Below, one piece after another: positions 22,815 to 30,427 of a stretch of DNA of 64,000 nucleotides. A program made the position numbers and the translations under genes. Origin of the DNA: CAMPJU01 sp036675265 (GTDB taxonomy: Bacteria; Pseudomonadota; Gammaproteobacteria; Xanthomonadales; Xanthomonadaceae); assembly GCA_036675265.1 (NCBI GenBank), contig JAKFFJ010000076.1, positions 124,001 to 188,000 of the forward strand. Reading direction: 5' to 3'. The notes below the pieces were generated by a model. It ran no database searches and was not told where the DNA came from. It worked only from the letters and a program-made list of their open reading frames with translations. Every line of letters begins with the position of its first letter. Position 1 is the stretch's first letter.

Positions 22815-24887
22815 ATGCACGACGTGATCATCGAAGCCCTGCGCCGCGGCGCGAATGCCGAAGCCCTCGAGGCCGCCCGCGCGTGGGTCGCCGAGGCGCC
22901 CGACCTCGCCGATGCCCGGCGCTGGCTGGCGGTGGCGATGGCCGAATCCGGCGACGTCGACGGTGCACTGGACCACCTCGCCCAGGCCATCGAGCTGGCG
23001 CCGGACGACGCGGAGCTGCACCTGCTGCGCGGCACCCTGCTGCTCAACCTGCGCCAGGGCGAACCGGCCCGGGCGGCACTGGCCCGGGCCACCGAGCTCG
23101 ATCCCAACCAGGTGCCGGCCTACTTCCTGCAGGCGCAGCTCGCACTCGCGCGCGGCGACGTGGCCGAGGCCGAGCGGCTGGCGAAATACGCGGCCCGCCT
23201 GGACCCGGCGCATCCGCAACTGACCATCATCGAGGCGATGGCCGCGCTGCGCAGCGGGAAGCCGCAGGTCGCCATCAGCCTGCTCGGCAGTCCTGACTTC
23301 GCCGAGGACAACGACCCCCAGCGCTTCTTCGCGCTCGCCTTCGCCCACATGCAACTCGGGCACGCGGCGTTCGCCGAACAGGCGTTCCGGCGGGTGCTCG
23401 AGATCCGCCCGGACGCCGACGGCGTGCGCCTGCTGGTGTCGCGCCTGTGCCAGGACCAGCGTCGCACCGACGATGCGCTCGAGGTGCTGGCGCCATTGCT
23501 GGAGCGCCCGGAACCGGGCTTCGCGCTGCTCCGGCTCGCCGGCCTGCTGGAGCTGGCGCGCGACCGCCCGGGCCGCGCGCTGCGCTGGCTGCAGCCGGCC
23601 TTCGCCGCGCGGCCGCTCGACCGCCACGTACGCGAAGCCGCGGTCACGGCGTGGCTGAGGCTCGATCGTGCCGCCGACGCGGGACGGGCCATCGAGTCCG
23701 CGCTTGCCGCGCATCCGGAAGATCCGGCGCTTTGGCAGGCACTCGCGCGCTTCACGCCTCGCGAGCACCAGCGTGCGCTGGTCGACCGCTGGCTCGAGCG
23801 GGTACCGGACAACCTTGATGCACTCGAGGCGCTCGCGACCGTGCAGGACCTCGACCCGTCGGCCGACCCCGCCGACACCATCGCCACCACCCGGCGCGTC
23901 ATCGAGCTCGACCCGTCGCGCGTGACCTCGGGGCTGCGGCTCGCATCGCTCGAGCTGCGTGACGATCCCGCGGCAGCCATCGCGCGCCTGCGCGACCTGC
24001 TGGCGCGGCACGAGGATCCGCAGACGCGGCAACTGGTCGGCGGCCGCCTCGCCCTGGCGCTCGACCGCGCCGGGCAGCTCGAAGAAGCGGTCACCGCCTG
24101 GACCGCGCAGCGCAAGCAGGCCACGGCGCGCGCGATCCCCTTGCCGCAACCCGTCACCCCGCCGGCCGAGTGGCCGGTGCTGGTGGCCGTCGACGACGGC
24201 AGCGCGCGCAGGGGCCTGCTGTGGGGTGGCCCCGGCAGCTGGGTGGAACTGCTGGCCGAGCAGGCCGAACGCAGCGGCCTGCCGTTGCTGGCGGACCGGT
24301 ACGGACCGAGGCCGCCGGCCGATGTGTTCCAGTCACCCGACACCGCCGCCGCACTGGCGGATGGCAAGCTCACGCCGCAGCAGGTGGTCGACAGCTGGCA
24401 CCAGGGGTTGCAGCGGCGTGGCGTCGAGGGCGCCGCGCTGATCGACTGGCTGCGCTGGTGGGACAACGCGCTGCTGCTGGCCTTGCGGCCCCACCTCCAG
24501 GACACGCTGCTGCTGTTCGCGCTGCGCGACCCGCGCGACATGCTGCTGGACTGGCTGGCCTTCGGCTCCCCCGGGCGCCTTGCGTTCGAGTCGCCCGGGG
24601 CCGCCGCGGCGTGGCTCGCCGCCGGGCTCGACCAGGTCGCGACGCTGCACGACCGGAACCTGTATCCGCACCGCATCGTGCGGCTCGACGCAGGCTTCTC
24701 GCGCCCCGGGGCGTTCGTCGAGGCGCTGAACGACGCACTCGACACGCAGCTGCCCATCGACCCGCAGCCGCGTCCCGCGCTGGAGCGCCTGCCGGCCGGC
24801 CGCTGGCGCGCCTACGCGGGCGTGCTCGCGAAGCCGTTCGCGTCGCTGCACGCCGTCGCGGAACGGCTGGGGTACGCTCGCGACTGA
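22815..24887 (+). CDS. TPR protein with degenerate sulfotransferase-like C-terminal domain
   Basis: 690 residues from the ATG at 22815. Residues 1 to about 440 are tandem tetratricopeptide repeats (for example AAMAESGDVDGALDHLAQAI-like units with the A8-G9-Y11 pattern). The remaining 250 residues resemble the sulfotransferases that often follow TPRs: GGPGSWVELLAEQAERSG replaces the PAPS 5'-phosphosulfate loop and RDPRDMLLDWLAFG the 3'-phosphate site. The loop lacks its basic residue, so catalysis is doubtful. TACAAT at 22779-22784 is a likely -10 box. A TTG two codons upstream is a possible start. Role unknown; protein-protein scaffolding is likely. Confidence 0.8.
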   Translation: MHDVIIEALRRGANAEALEAARAWVAEAPDLADARRWLAVAMAESGDVDGALDHLAQAIELAPDDAELHLLRGTLLLNLRQGEPARAALARATELDPNQVPAYFLQAQLALARGDVAEAERLAKYAARLDPAHPQLTIIEAMAALRSGKPQVAISLLGSPDFAEDNDPQRFFALAFAHMQLGHAAFAEQAFRRVLEIRPDADGVRLLVSRLCQDQRRTDDALEVLAPLLERPEPGFALLRLAGLLELARDRPGRALRWLQPAFAARPLDRHVREAAVTAWLRLDRAADAGRAIESALAAHPEDPALWQALARFTPREHQRALVDRWLERVPDNLDALEALATVQDLDPSADPADTIATTRRVIELDPSRVTSGLRLASLELRDDPAAAIARLRDLLARHEDPQTRQLVGGRLALALDRAGQLEEAVTAWTAQRKQATARAIPLPQPVTPPAEWPVLVAVDDGSARRGLLWGGPGSWVELLAEQAERSGLPLLADRYGPRPPADVFQSPDTAAALADGKLTPQQVVDSWHQGLQRRGVEGAALIDWLRWWDNALLLALRPHLQDTLLLFALRDPRDMLLDWLAFGSPGRLAFESPGAAAAWLAAGLDQVATLHDRNLYPHRIVRLDAGFSRPGAFVEALNDALDTQLPIDPQPRPALERLPAGRWRAYAGVLAKPFASLHAVAERLGYARD

Positions 24888-24903
24888 CCCGGAGGACCGC
24901 CTG

Positions 24904-25506
24904 ATGCGCCTGCGCAGCGACAGTTTCGGACATGGCGAACCGATCCCCGCCGAATTCGCGCTCGGCACGCCCGGCGGGTTCGGCGGCAACCGCAATCCCC
25001 ACCTGGCGTGGGACGACGTGCCCGAAGGCACGCGCTCGTTCGCGTTGATGTGCATCGACACCGACGCGCCCACCGATCCGGCACTGGTCGCCGGCAGCGC
25101 GCCCATTCCGGTCGACCACCCGCGCGGCGACTTCGTGCACTGGGTCGTCGCCGACCTCCCGTCCGGCGTGCGCGCCATCGCGGCGGGTGCGGCAAGCGAC
25201 GGCGTCACGAAGCGCGGCAAGGCCGCCGGCGGCATCGAGGGCATCGGCGGCCGGCAGGGCCTCAACGACTACACCGGCTGGTTCGCCGGTGACGCGGACA
25301 TGGGCGGCGACTACCACGGCTACGACGGCCCGTACCCGCCCGCGCACGACCTGCGCCTGCACCGTTATTTCTTCCGCCTGTTCGCGCTGGATGTCGACGC
25401 GCTGGCGCTGCCGGCGAAGTTCACCGCCGCCGACGTGTTCCGCGCGATGCACGGCCACGTGCTCGGCGAAGCAGCCGAACATGGCACGTACACGCTGAAC
25501 CGCTGA
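24904..25506 (+). CDS. YbhB/YbcL-family PEBP-like protein
   Basis: 200 residues of the phosphatidylethanolamine-binding protein fold. Diagnostic stretches are GGNRNPHLAWDDVPEGTRSF near residue 25, MCIDTDAP with the DxDAP ligand-site motif, HPRGDFVHWVVADLP, and YDGPYPPAHDLRLHRYFF with the GxxxP and HRY motifs. There is no signal peptide, so it should be cytosolic. The bacterial members (E. coli YbhB and YbcL) have no settled function. It begins 17 bases after the TPR gene and converges with uppP 11 bases after its stop. Confidence 0.92.
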   Translation: MRLRSDSFGHGEPIPAEFALGTPGGFGGNRNPHLAWDDVPEGTRSFALMCIDTDAPTDPALVAGSAPIPVDHPRGDFVHWVVADLPSGVRAIAAGAASDGVTKRGKAAGGIEGIGGRQGLNDYTGWFAGDADMGGDYHGYDGPYPPAHDLRLHRYFFRLFALDVDALALPAKFTAADVFRAMHGHVLGEAAEHGTYTLNR

Positions 25507-25516
25507 CCGCGGAGCC

Positions 25517-26353
25517 TCAGATCCCCGCAGGCAGCCAGAGCAGCAGCGCGGCACCGAGCACCGCGCGGTAGACCGCGAACGCGGTGAAGCGGTGGCTCTG
25601 GATGTAGCGCAGCAGCCACTTCACCGCGACGAACGCGGTGATGGCCGAGGCGGCGAAGGCCACCGCGAGCATCCCCCAGTCCTCGTTTGCGGCTTCGCCG
25701 GCCTGGATGACGTCGATGAGCTCGTAACCGGTGGCGGCGAACATCGTCGGGATGCCGACCAGGAAGGCGAACTCGGTGGCCGCCGCACGGTTGGTGGTGC
25801 CGGCGAGCAGGGCCACGAAGATGGTCGCGCCCGAGCGCGAGGTCCCGGGGAACACGCCCGCCACGACCTGCGCCACGCCGACCAGGATCGCGGTGGTCCA
25901 GGAAATGGCACTGCGCTCGCCCAGCTTCTCCGCGCGTCGCGCCGCCAGCTGTTCGGCCAGGATCATCCACGCGCCGCCCAGGATCAGTGCCCAGGCGATC
26001 GGGGTGATCTCGGTGGGCAACTCCCAGCCCAATGCCTTCACTGCCAGCCCCAGGACCGCGGTGACACCGAACGCCACCAGCAGCTTCCACGCGTAGTCCC
26101 GCGGAGGTTGGCCATGGACCGCCTGGGGGGCCGAACCGGGGCGCAGGAACGCCATCGCCAGCTGCACGAGCCGCTCGCGGTAGATCAACACCACCGCGAG
26201 GATGGCGCCGGCCTGGATGGCGATGTTGAACAGGTCGCTGCGATGGCCCAGCCAGTGCTCGGCGATCAGCAGGTGGCCGGTGCTGGAGATCGGCAGGAAT
26301 TCGGTGATGCCCTCGATGATGCCGAGCAGCAGGGCGGCCAGGAAATCGGTCAT
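25517..26353 (-). CDS. uppP: Undecaprenyl-diphosphatase UppP (BacA)
   Basis: 278 residues and about eight hydrophobic segments. The catalytic motifs GIIEGITEFLPISSTGH (first Glu-rich motif) and FPGTSRSGATI (second, with Ser/Arg) are intact. UppP strips a phosphate from undecaprenyl diphosphate to recycle the lipid carrier for peptidoglycan and O-antigen, and its overproduction confers bacitracin resistance. It is divergent from glucokinase with only 32 bases between the two start codons, and a TAGACT box six bases before its ATG suggests a leaderless mRNA. Confidence 0.95.
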   Translation of the reverse strand: MTDFLAALLLGIIEGITEFLPISSTGHLLIAEHWLGHRSDLFNIAIQAGAILAVVLIYRERLVQLAMAFLRPGSAPQAVHGQPPRDYAWKLLVAFGVTAVLGLAVKALGWELPTEITPIAWALILGGAWMILAEQLAARRAEKLGERSAISWTTAILVGVAQVVAGVFPGTSRSGATIFVALLAGTTNRAAATEFAFLVGIPTMFAATGYELIDVIQAGEAANEDWGMLAVAFAASAITAFVAVKWLLRYIQSHRFTAFAVYRAVLGAALLLWLPAGI

Positions 26354-26359
26354 CGGGAA

Positions 26360-26365
26360 AGTCTA
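26360..26365 (-). promoter_or_regulatory. Predicted -10 box of uppP (leaderless)
   Basis: TAGACT on the minus strand, six bases before the uppP ATG. Its -35 region would fall on the start of the divergent glk gene, whose own TACCCT box is at 26372-26377, so the two promoters overlap. Confidence 0.5.
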
Positions 26366-26385
26366 GCGGTTTACCCTAGGCACCG

Positions 26386-27339
26386 ATGGCCAACGAGCTC
26401 GCCCTCGTCGCCGATGTCGGCGGCACCAACGCGCGTTTCGCGCTGGCGGACCCGGCCGCGCCGGTGGCCGGGGTGGTGCAGGCGCAGGCATTGCGGACCG
26501 CCGACTTCGCGAGCCTGCAGCACGCGGCGAGCCACTACCTGCAATCCGTCGGCGTCCGCCCGCGCCGCGCCGCCATCGCCGTCGCGAGCCCCGTGGACGG
26601 CGACGAGATCCGGCTCACCAACCGCGCCTGGTCGTGCACCCGCGACGAGTTGCGCACGGCGCTGGGCGTGGACGAGTTGCACCTGCTCAACGACTTCGGT
26701 GCGGTGGCGTGGGCGGTCACGGCCTTGCGTCCGGAGGATCGGATCGCCCTGCATGGTCCCGCCACGGACCCGCTGGTCGGGCCGGTCAGCGTGCTCGGGC
26801 CGGGCACCGGGCTGGGCGTCGCGCTGCTGGTGGGCACGCCGCGCGCAGGCTGGCGCGTCGTGGAAACCGAAGGCGGACATGTCAGCTTCGCGCCGCTGGA
26901 CGAGGAGGAGCAAGCCATCGCCGCGTGGTTCACGGCACGGCATGGCCGCGTGTCGAACGAACGCGTGCTCTGTGGCAGCGGGTTGTCGCAGGTGGACGCG
27001 ATCCTGCGGGGCGGGGCCGGCGCGGCGCTGCGTGACCCGGCCGATATCGTCGCCGCGGCGCTCGGCGGCACGGACGCGGCTGCGCGGCACGCGCTTGCGC
27101 GGTTCTGCGCGGTGCTGGGCAGCGTCGCCGGCGACTGCGCGCTGGTGCACGGCGCGCGCACGGTCGTGATCGCCGGCGGCATGGTGCCGCGCTTCGTTCC
27201 GTTTTTGCGCAGCAGCGCATTCCGCGAGCGTTTCCTGGCCAAGGGACGGTTCGCCCCCTGGCTGGAATCGGTGGCCATCCACGTGGTCACGCACCCGCAT
27301 CCGGGTTTGCTCGGGGCCGCCGTTGCGCTCCGCCAATGA
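26386..27339 (+). CDS. glk: Glucokinase
   Basis: 317 residues. The phosphate-binding loop LVADVGGTNARFALAD opens the protein; LLNDFGAVAWAV supplies the catalytic Asp; GPGTGLGVALLV and the ETEGGHVSFAP strand complete the bacterial glucokinase signature (Glk family rather than ROK). It phosphorylates glucose with ATP for entry into the Entner-Doudoroff or hexose-phosphate pathways. The GGMVPRF segment near the end is the second adenosine-site motif. It shares its promoter region with uppP. The next genes start after a 118-base gap, so it is probably monocistronic. Confidence 0.95.
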   Translation: MANELALVADVGGTNARFALADPAAPVAGVVQAQALRTADFASLQHAASHYLQSVGVRPRRAAIAVASPVDGDEIRLTNRAWSCTRDELRTALGVDELHLLNDFGAVAWAVTALRPEDRIALHGPATDPLVGPVSVLGPGTGLGVALLVGTPRAGWRVVETEGGHVSFAPLDEEEQAIAAWFTARHGRVSNERVLCGSGLSQVDAILRGGAGAALRDPADIVAAALGGTDAAARHALARFCAVLGSVAGDCALVHGARTVVIAGGMVPRFVPFLRSSAFRERFLAKGRFAPWLESVAIHVVTHPHPGLLGAAVALRQ

Positions 27340-27457
27340 CACCCGACCAGGTCACCCTGCCGGTCGCAGGCGCCAGGAACACCCTGACGAGCGGTCCCGG
27401 CGCCCCGGACGCGCGGGCGTATATTCCGGCGGCGGCACCCAACTCATGGAGACAGCC

Positions 27458-27730
27458 ATGCCCAAATACGTGATCGAGCGGGAGATTCCTGGCGCCGGCC
27501 AGTTGTCGTCCCAGGACCTGAAGGGGATTTCCCGGAAGTCGTGCGCCGTGCTCGGCAACCTGGGGCCGCAGATCCAGTGGGTCGAGAGTTTCGTCACCGG
27601 CGACAAGGTCTATTGCGTGTACATCGCGCCGAACGAGGACATGGTGCGCGAACACGCGCGGCAGGGCGGCTTCCCCGCCAACCGCGTGTCCGAGGTCATG
27701 GCGATGATCGACCCGACGACGGCGGAATGA
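27458..27730 (+). CDS. DUF4242 family protein (SCO4226-type nickel-binding)
   Basis: 90 residues, ferredoxin-like fold expected. PKYVIEREIPGAGQLS, then KSCAVLGNLGPQIQWVESFV and YCVYIAPNEDMVREHA are the DUF4242 signature; the Streptomyces member SCO4226 binds nickel, but metal binding here is not shown. The ATG at 27458 has GGAG (27448-27451) at the right spacing, so the longer frame to 27323 is discarded. The stop overlaps the alcohol-dehydrogenase start (ATGA), implying joint translation. Confidence 0.9.
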   Translation: MPKYVIEREIPGAGQLSSQDLKGISRKSCAVLGNLGPQIQWVESFVTGDKVYCVYIAPNEDMVREHARQGGFPANRVSEVMAMIDPTTAE

Positions 27731-28776
27731 CGCTTCGGGCTTACGGCGCGCGCGCTGCCGACAAGGCGCTGGAGCCGCTGGACATCGAGCGTCGCACCCC
27801 GGGTCCCACCGACGTCCAGGTCGACATCGCGTATTGCGGCGTCTGCCATTCCGACCTGCACACCGTGCGGTCGGAGTGGAGCGGCACGCGGTTCCCGTGC
27901 GTGCCGGGGCACGAGATCGTCGGCAAGGTGGCGGCCGTCGGCAGCGAGGTGACCCGGTTCGCGGTGGGCGACATCGTCGGCGTCGGCTGCATGGTCGACA
28001 GTTGCCAGCGCTGCGCGTCCTGCGCCGAAGGGCTGGAACAGTATTGCGAGAACGGGTTCGTCGGCACCTACAACGGTGCGACGAAGGACCCGCCCGGGCA
28101 CACGCTGGGCGGCTACTCGCAGGGCATCGTGGTGTCCGAGAAGTTCGTGCTGAAGATCCGCCACCCGGTGGAACAACTGCCGGCCGTGGCGCCGTTGTTG
28201 TGCGCGGGCATCACCACCTACTCGCCCCTGCGCCACTGGAACACCGGTCCCGGCAAGAAGGTGGGCATCGTCGGCATCGGTGGCCTGGGGCACATGGGCG
28301 TGAAGCTCGCGCACGCGATGGGCGCGCACGTGGTCGCGTTCACCACGTCCGAAGGCAAGCGCAAGGACGCCCTGGCGCTGGGGGCGGACGAAGTGGTGGT
28401 GTCGCGCAATGCCGAGGAGATGCGCGCCCACGCGCGCAGCTTCGACCTGGTCCTCGACACCGTGGCCGCCAGCCACTCGCTGGACGCCTATACCAGCCTG
28501 CTGAAACGCGACGGGGCGCTGGTCCTGGTCGGCGTGCCGGAACATCCGCACCCGAGCCCGGCCATCGGCCTGCTGATCTTCGGGCGCCGGTCGATCGCCG
28601 GTTCGCTGATCGGCGGCATCGCCGAGACCCAGGAAATGCTCGACTTCTGCGCCGAACACGGCATCGTCGCCGACATCGAGATGATCCCCGCGCAGGCGAT
28701 CGACGAGGCCTACGAACGCATGCTGCGCAGTGACGTGAAATACCGGTTCGTCATCGACATCGCCTCGCTGGGCTGA
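27727..28776 (+). CDS. Zinc-dependent NAD(P) alcohol dehydrogenase (YahK/cinnamyl type)
   Basis: 349 residues of the medium-chain dehydrogenase family. The catalytic zinc ligand is in YCGVCHSDLH, PGHEIVGKVAAVG carries the His-Glu pair, and four cysteines of the structural zinc lie in CQRCASCAEGLEQYC. GIVGIGGLGHMGVKLA is the nucleotide loop. The pattern GYSQGIVVSEKFVLKI and WNTGPGKKVGIVG is that of YahK-like aldehyde reductases and cinnamyl-alcohol dehydrogenases, which reduce a wide range of aldehydes with NADPH. It is coupled to the DUF4242 gene by a four-base overlap. Confidence 0.92.
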   Translation: MTLRAYGARAADKALEPLDIERRTPGPTDVQVDIAYCGVCHSDLHTVRSEWSGTRFPCVPGHEIVGKVAAVGSEVTRFAVGDIVGVGCMVDSCQRCASCAEGLEQYCENGFVGTYNGATKDPPGHTLGGYSQGIVVSEKFVLKIRHPVEQLPAVAPLLCAGITTYSPLRHWNTGPGKKVGIVGIGGLGHMGVKLAHAMGAHVVAFTTSEGKRKDALALGADEVVVSRNAEEMRAHARSFDLVLDTVAASHSLDAYTSLLKRDGALVLVGVPEHPHPSPAIGLLIFGRRSIAGSLIGGIAETQEMLDFCAEHGIVADIEMIPAQAIDEAYERMLRSDVKYRFVIDIASLG

Positions 28777-28831
28777 ACCTCTCGTCCGGGGACCCTCGAC
28801 AAGCGCGGGGCAGCGCGGCATGGTGCGCGCC

Positions 28832-29188
28832 ATGAGCGACCTCACCGGCCTGTTGCGTGACCTCCGCATCGCCCTGCGCCGGGCGGTGCCGGGGTTCGAG
28901 CACCAGCCACTGTCGCGCCGGCTCGACGCGGCGATCGATGCCGCCGAGAGACCCCCGCCGCCCACCGCCAAGGTCGAGCCCCACGACATCCACGCGCCCG
29001 GGAAGGTGATCCTGCAGATGGTCGCCGCCGGCCGCCGGGAGTTCACGGCCGAGCAGCGCGACTGGTGCCTGGGCGAGGCAATGGTGCTGACCGGGTTCAA
29101 GGAGGACCCGAACGCATTGCTCGCGCGCGGCGACCAGGCACTGGCGACGCTGGTGATGAGCGGGCAGGGAGAGCGGCCGGGCGCCTAA
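28832..29188 (+). CDS. Conserved hypothetical protein
   Basis: 118 residues from the ATG at 28832 (SDLTGLLRDL); an earlier ATG at 28820 would add four residues. The protein is soluble, mostly helical, with a Pro-rich middle (ERPPPPTAK) and a second half containing QMVAAGRREFTAEQRDWCLG and a Gly-rich end. I do not recognise a family. The stop codon TAA is itself part of the TAAAAT box that should drive hemF. Function unknown. Confidence 0.65.
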   Translation: MSDLTGLLRDLRIALRRAVPGFEHQPLSRRLDAAIDAAERPPPPTAKVEPHDIHAPGKVILQMVAAGRREFTAEQRDWCLGEAMVLTGFKEDPNALLARGDQALATLVMSGQGERPGA

Positions 29189-29191
29189 AAT
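29186..29191 (+). promoter_or_regulatory. Predicted -10 box of hemF (leaderless)
   Basis: TAAAAT, six bases before the hemF ATG; its first three bases are the stop codon of the preceding gene. The flanking GCGCC/GGCGC also makes a small palindrome around it. Confidence 0.55.
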
Positions 29192-29197
29192 AGGCGC

Positions 29198-30097
29198 ATG
29201 CACGATTTCGAAGCCGTCCAAGCGTGGTTGAGGTCCCTGCAGGACCGCATCTGCGGCGCACTGGAAGGCGCCGACGGCGGCGCACGGTTCATCGAGGACA
29301 CCTGGACCCGGCCCGAAGGTGGCGGGGGGCGCACCCGGATCCTGCGGGAGGGCGCGGTGTTCGAGCAGGCGGGCGTCGGGTTCTCGGACGTGTCCGGGAC
29401 GCAGCTGCCACCCTCGGCCAGCGCCGCGCGGCCCGAGCTGGCCGGCGCGGCGTGGCGGGCGACCGGGGTGTCGCTGGTCGTCCATCCGCGCAACCCGCAC
29501 GTGCCGACCTCGCACATGAACGTGCGCCACTTCCACGCGACGCGCGAAGGCGAAACGGTGGCGTGGTGGTTCGGCGGCGGTTTCGACCTGACGCCGTTCT
29601 ACCCGGTGCACGAGGACGTGCTGCATTGGCACCGCACCGCGCGTGACCTGTGCGGACCGTTCGGCGGGCAGTCCCGCTACGCCGCACACAAGCAGGCCTG
29701 CGACGCCTACTTCTTCCTCAGGCATCGCAACGAGACGCGAGGCGTCGGTGGCCTGTTCTTCGACGACCTGCACGACGACTTCGACCGAGACTTCGCCTAC
29801 ACGCGCGCGGTCGGCGACGGGTACCTGGAGGCGTACCTGCCGATCGTCGAGCGGCGTCGCGACACCCCGCATGGGGATCGCGAGCGGCAGTTCCAGTTGT
29901 ACCGGCGCGGCCGCTACGTCGAGTTCAACCTGGTGCTGGACCGCGGCACGCTGTTCGGCCTGCAGTCCGGGGGACGCACCGAGTCCATCCTGATGAGCCT
30001 GCCACCCCTGGTGCGGTGGGAATACGGATACGTGCCGGAGGCGGAATCGGCCGAGGCCAAGCTTGCCGAGTATCTCGTTCCACGCGATTGGCTGTGA
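29198..30097 (+). CDS. hemF: Oxygen-dependent coproporphyrinogen III oxidase
   Basis: 299 residues, the normal length. Conserved blocks: MNVRHFHAT, GGGFDLTPFYPVHEDVLHWH, CDAYFFLRHRNETRGVGG, LFFDDLHDDF and the glycine-rich GLQSGGRTESILMSLPP. HemF oxidatively decarboxylates coproporphyrinogen III to protoporphyrinogen IX with O2 in heme synthesis. Histidines and Asp/Arg of the active site are in these blocks. A leaderless promoter overlaps the previous gene's stop. hemB lies elsewhere in this window (53.9 kb). Confidence 0.96.
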   Translation: MHDFEAVQAWLRSLQDRICGALEGADGGARFIEDTWTRPEGGGGRTRILREGAVFEQAGVGFSDVSGTQLPPSASAARPELAGAAWRATGVSLVVHPRNPHVPTSHMNVRHFHATREGETVAWWFGGGFDLTPFYPVHEDVLHWHRTARDLCGPFGGQSRYAAHKQACDAYFFLRHRNETRGVGGLFFDDLHDDFDRDFAYTRAVGDGYLEAYLPIVERRRDTPHGDRERQFQLYRRGRYVEFNLVLDRGTLFGLQSGGRTESILMSLPPLVRWEYGYVPEAESAEAKLAEYLVPRDWL

Positions 30098-30239
30098 TCG
30101 CGGCGCACGCCGCGCCTACCACCCGCCTGCTGAATGGGGTATCCGTTCCGGATCGCTCTGAATGCGTCCTGAATTCCGCCTCTCCGGCGCGGGATGCCTT
30201 CACGAAACGTCCATGTTCGAAATGCTCACATAGGCCCCG
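30098..30239. other. Non-coding leader to the sX13-like RNA
   Basis: This first part of the 330-base gap between hemF and polA has no gene. It begins with CGCGGCGCACGCCGCGCC, a short palindrome related to small dispersed repeats, and should hold the promoter of the small RNA, but I see no convincing -35/-10 pair. Confidence 0.5.
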
Positions 30240-30361
30240 ACGGATGCAAGGTCCGTCGCTGATCTCTCCCCTCCCCTGGAGTGATCTGGAACAGGACACC
30301 CCTCCCCAGGGTCCTGTTCCCCGGCCCCGCCGACCTCCCCCTAGGTCCGCGGGGCTTTTTT
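30240..30361 (+). ncRNA. sX13: sX13-like small RNA (three C-rich hairpins)
   Basis: A run of three hairpins whose loops are C-rich: GATCTCT-CCCCTCCCCTGG-AGTGATC (30261-30286), CAGGAC-ACCCCTCCCCAGG-GTCCTG (30292-30316) and the terminator stem CCCCGC-CGACCT-CCCCCT-AGGTCC-GCGGGG (30325-30354) ending in CTTTTTT. Xanthomonas sX13, a small RNA of about 115 bases conserved in this family, is described as having three stem-loops with C-rich loops that pair with G-rich target leaders; this locus beside polA matches that. The 5' end is estimated, because no clear promoter is visible. Confidence 0.8.
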
Positions 30362-30427
30362 ATGCCCGTTCGCGTAGCCCGGCATCGCCCGGAGGCAGCG
30401 AAGCGGACTCCGGGATCCGGGACTCGC

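Noticed and set aside
29186..29197. Small palindrome GCGCC-TAAAATA-GGCGC before hemF as an operator
   Set aside because: It could be a repressor site, but the stem is five bases and coincides with a stop codon and -10 box, so chance is not excluded.
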